A stretch of DNA of 24,235 nt from an uncultured Clostridium sp. (GTDB taxonomy: Bacteria; Bacillota; Clostridia; Lachnospirales; Lachnospiraceae): contig USBM01000003.1 in NCBI GenBank assembly GCA_900552885.1, forward strand, positions 1 to 24,235, read 5' to 3'. The position numbers were made by a program, and so were the translations under genes. The notes under the pieces were generated by a model. It saw only the letters and a program-made list of their open reading frames with translations. It had not been told where the DNA came from and ran no database searches. This document shows, one piece after another, positions 22,609-24,235 of this stretch (position 1 is the first letter of the stretch; the number at the start of each line of letters is the position of its first letter).

Positions 22609-23929
22609 ATCGTTTCCTATTTGCTAAGATCTGTTTACGGGTTCCGGCAATAATCTGTGTTAAATGCCGTTTGGCAGGGCATACAAAGGAACAGCAGCCA
22701 CATTCACAGCACTCCATACCATCGCATTTTACAAACTCATCATAATCCCCATGTAACGCCAGATTCGCTAACTTATTCGGCATAACACGTCCCGGACATA
22801 CTTCTACGCATCTTCCACACCGGATACAGTTCGATGGTTCTACGGCTGATACCATATCTTCCTGGAAACAAAGCAACGCTGAACTTCCCTTAACTAACGG
22901 AACATCTAACGAAAACATCGCTTTTCCCATCATCGGACCGCCGGAAATGATCTTACCCGGGTCTTCAATATTAAAGCCACCTACTGCATCGATCAATTCC
23001 TGTGCATTCGTGCCTAAACGTACACGGAAATTCGCTGTCTCATGCACCGCATCCCCTGTCACAGTTACGATACGTTCAAATAATGGACGTCCCTCTATAA
23101 TTGCATTATAAATTGCTACGATCGTATCAATATTGTGTACAATACAGCCGGCATCTGCCGGAAGCATGGAAGAATTGATCTGCCTCCCTGTATTGGCGTA
23201 GATCAACTGACGTTCAGCTCCCTGCGGATACTTTGTTTTCACTGCATTCACTGTAATATTCGGTATATTCTCCGTTAAGACTTTCAATTTCTCGATTGCA
23301 TCCGGCTTGTTGTCTTCAATCGCGATAATACCCTTAGCATGATCAAACAGATTGATCACAATCTGCAAACCGGTCACAATCTTCTCCGGTTCCTCAATCA
23401 TGCGCCGGTAATCAGATGTCAGATATGGCTCACATTCTGCACCATTGACAATGATCGTATCAATCGCATCTTCATTCTTCGGTGATAACTTTACATGTGT
23501 CGGAAAACCGGCACCACCCATACCGACAATACCGGCTTCTTTAATCGCATCCTTCACATCTTCCCGATACATCTCATCTAATGGTCGTACATTCTGTTTG
23601 AAGTCCACTTCTTCAAACAGCCCATCATTCTCGATCACAATCGAATTGACTTTCGTCCCATTGACCGTCATTCTAGGCTCAATCGCCTTCACCGTTCCGG
23701 ACACGCCGGAATGTATATTAGCTGATACAAACCCCTGTGCTTCACCAATCTTCTGTCCAACCAGCACCCGATCACCTTTCTTTACAAGCGGCACAGCCGG
23801 TGCCCCAATATGTTGGGATAACGGATACACACAATCCCCTTTTGGAAGATAATCCACAACTACTTTGTCCTTCGACAGATCCTTACCATCGTAAGGGTGA
23901 ATTCCTCCTTTAAATGTAAATGAACCCAT
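22607..23929 (-). CDS. rnfC: Rnf electron transport complex subunit RnfC
   Basis: RnfC is the peripheral NADH-binding subunit, with FMN and two [4Fe-4S] clusters, where NAD+ is reduced. The protein has 440 residues, the shorter Firmicutes form. It opens with FKGGIHPYDGKDLSKDK, the family N-terminus. A Gly-rich nucleotide and flavin region follows (GIVGMGGAGFPTHVKLSP at about 133-150, then INGAECEPYL-like VNGAECEPYLTSDYR). The ferredoxin motifs are C368/C371/C374/C378 (CIRCGRCVEVCP) and C407/C410/C413/C417 (CCECGCCSFVCP). GAGAGGT lies in front of the ATG. It is the first gene of rnfCDGEAB, the usual clostridial order. The region before it holds a candidate promoter. Confidence 0.97.
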   Translation of the reverse strand: MGSFTFKGGIHPYDGKDLSKDKVVVDYLPKGDCVYPLSQHIGAPAVPLVKKGDRVLVGQKIGEAQGFVSANIHSGVSGTVKAIEPRMTVNGTKVNSIVIENDGLFEEVDFKQNVRPLDEMYREDVKDAIKEAGIVGMGGAGFPTHVKLSPKNEDAIDTIIVNGAECEPYLTSDYRRMIEEPEKIVTGLQIVINLFDHAKGIIAIEDNKPDAIEKLKVLTENIPNITVNAVKTKYPQGAERQLIYANTGRQINSSMLPADAGCIVHNIDTIVAIYNAIIEGRPLFERIVTVTGDAVHETANFRVRLGTNAQELIDAVGGFNIEDPGKIISGGPMMGKAMFSLDVPLVKGSSALLCFQEDMVSAVEPSNCIRCGRCVEVCPGRVMPNKLANLALHGDYDEFVKCDGMECCECGCCSFVCPAKRHLTQIIAGTRKQILANRKR

Positions 23930-24004
23930 ATAGGCTACCTCTCTTTATCTGTTTATTCTCTCATCACATACAAAAAAGAAAAGTTTAATTGAGAACTCGT
24001 ATCA

Positions 24005-24010
24005 ATTATA
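24005..24010 (-). promoter_or_regulatory. rnfC: Candidate -10 box for the rnf operon
   Basis: A perfect minus-strand TATAAT lies 75 bases upstream of the rnfC ATG, without a good -35 hexamer at normal spacing. A small stem (AATTGA with TCAATT) follows near the expected transcript start. A second possibility, TTGTAT-17-TATAAG, sits further upstream near 24105-24133. The 306-base stretch 23930-24235 holds no complete gene; this box, the stems listed next and the possible gene end are all I see there. Confidence 0.4.
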
Positions 24011-24066
24011 CAACCATTATCATTATTTTACTAGCTTGTATTTTATTTTGTTACAGAAACACAGGA

Positions 24067-24198
24067 GTGCTCCTATCATACCGGCCGTAACATTCTTCAC
24101 CCACCTTATACAAAACATCTCATAATAATACAATAAGAGATATCAGCGATCCACAATCTCATGATAGGGGCACCTTGCTTAGGACCCCTTTTCTTTTT
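24067..24198. promoter_or_regulatory. Competing stems near the right edge
   Basis: GTGCTCCTATCAT (24067-24079) can pair with ATGATAGGGGCAC (24161-24173) as 13 unbroken pairs on plus-strand RNA (one G-U), or 12 of 13 on minus-strand RNA. The same AGGGG (24166-24170) can instead pair with CCCCT (24185-24189), with CCT/AGG inside, followed by TTTTCTTTTT. Only one of the two can form at a time. On the plus strand the second fold has the shape of an intrinsic terminator. An ATCTC/GAGAT stem lies inside the long loop. No known RNA family is recognised. Confidence 0.35.
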
Positions 24199-24234
24199 GG
24201 CTTCTTTCTTAGCCAGTTCCTTTGCCTTCCTTAT
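24106..24234 (-). CDS. Possible lysine-rich C-terminal end of an upstream gene (partial)
   Basis: On the minus strand a frame enters from the right edge and runs 42 codons to TAA at 24106-24108. The first 23 residues are strikingly basic (RKAKELAKKEAKKKRGPKQG), like the cytoplasmic tail of a membrane or nucleic-acid-binding protein. The last ~18 residues look less gene-like. The gene identity cannot be told from this fragment. If real, it ends 176 bases before rnfC. The same bases form a plus-strand terminator-like fold, whose T run is then just lysine codons read from the other side. Confidence 0.35.
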   Translation of the reverse strand: MRKAKELAKKEAKKKRGPKQGAPIMRLWIADISYCIIMRCFV

Positions 24235-24235
24235 G

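Noticed and set aside
24164..24198. Plus-strand intrinsic terminator as a separate confident feature
   Set aside because: No plus-strand gene precedes it, and the T run coincides with lysine codons of the possible minus-strand gene end. Kept only as part of the competing-stem entry.

Overview
The window reads as a chromosomal core region of a motile, anaerobic, low-GC Gram-positive bacterium, most likely a Lachnospiraceae-type Clostridium (the Roseburia/Agathobacter/Lachnospira kind). The reasons are a Bacillus/Clostridium-type fla operon starting at flgB right behind codY, a clostridial-order Rnf operon (rnfCDGEAB), a YlmC/YmxH-family gene next to nrdR, AGGAGG-type ribosome sites, and A/T-rich codon use. 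All 21 complete genes lie on the minus strand, so transcription runs from right to left.

Right to left: (1) The right edge, 23930-24235, is a leader region with a possible lysine-rich end of a further minus-strand gene, competing RNA stems and a candidate -10 box. (2) rnfC-D-G-E-A-B (23929-18925) encodes a six-subunit ferredoxin:NAD+ oxidoreductase ion pump. It is followed 4 bases later by an uncharacterised single-pass membrane protein (18920-18117). (3) A strong promoter drives ylmC and nrdR, ending in a clear intrinsic terminator. (4) A promoter embedded in that terminator starts a DNA-processing group, comM/yifB-dprA-topA. (5) codY has its own promoter with a near-consensus CodY box beside it. 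(6) Then comes the flagellar basal body, export and hook operon: flgB-flgC-fliE-fliF-fliG-fliH-fliI-fliJ-ylxF/motE-fliK-flgD-Flg_new-flgE.

Functionally, the Rnf complex couples ferredoxin oxidation to an ion gradient of the kind that powers flagellar rotation. The fla operon supplies rod (FlgB, FlgC, FliE), MS ring (FliF), switch (FliG), export ATPase module (FliH, FliI, FliJ) and hook (FlgD, FliK, FlgE). CodY, the branched-chain amino acid/GTP sensor, sits between housekeeping DNA functions and motility. The dprA-topA-codY-flgB order is the Bacillus subtilis arrangement with trmFO-xerC-hslVU missing between topA and codY.

The leftmost ~85 bases differ sharply: 61% GC in the first 80 bases against 35% in the next 80, with an open minus-strand frame that has strongly GC-ending codons. 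This looks like a piece of a different, higher-GC genome or a recent junction. No rRNA, tRNA, CRISPR or insertion sequence was recognised. The gene content is largely ordinary core genome; the second-look items are mainly regulatory or boundary features and an unusual four-cysteine tail on RnfE.
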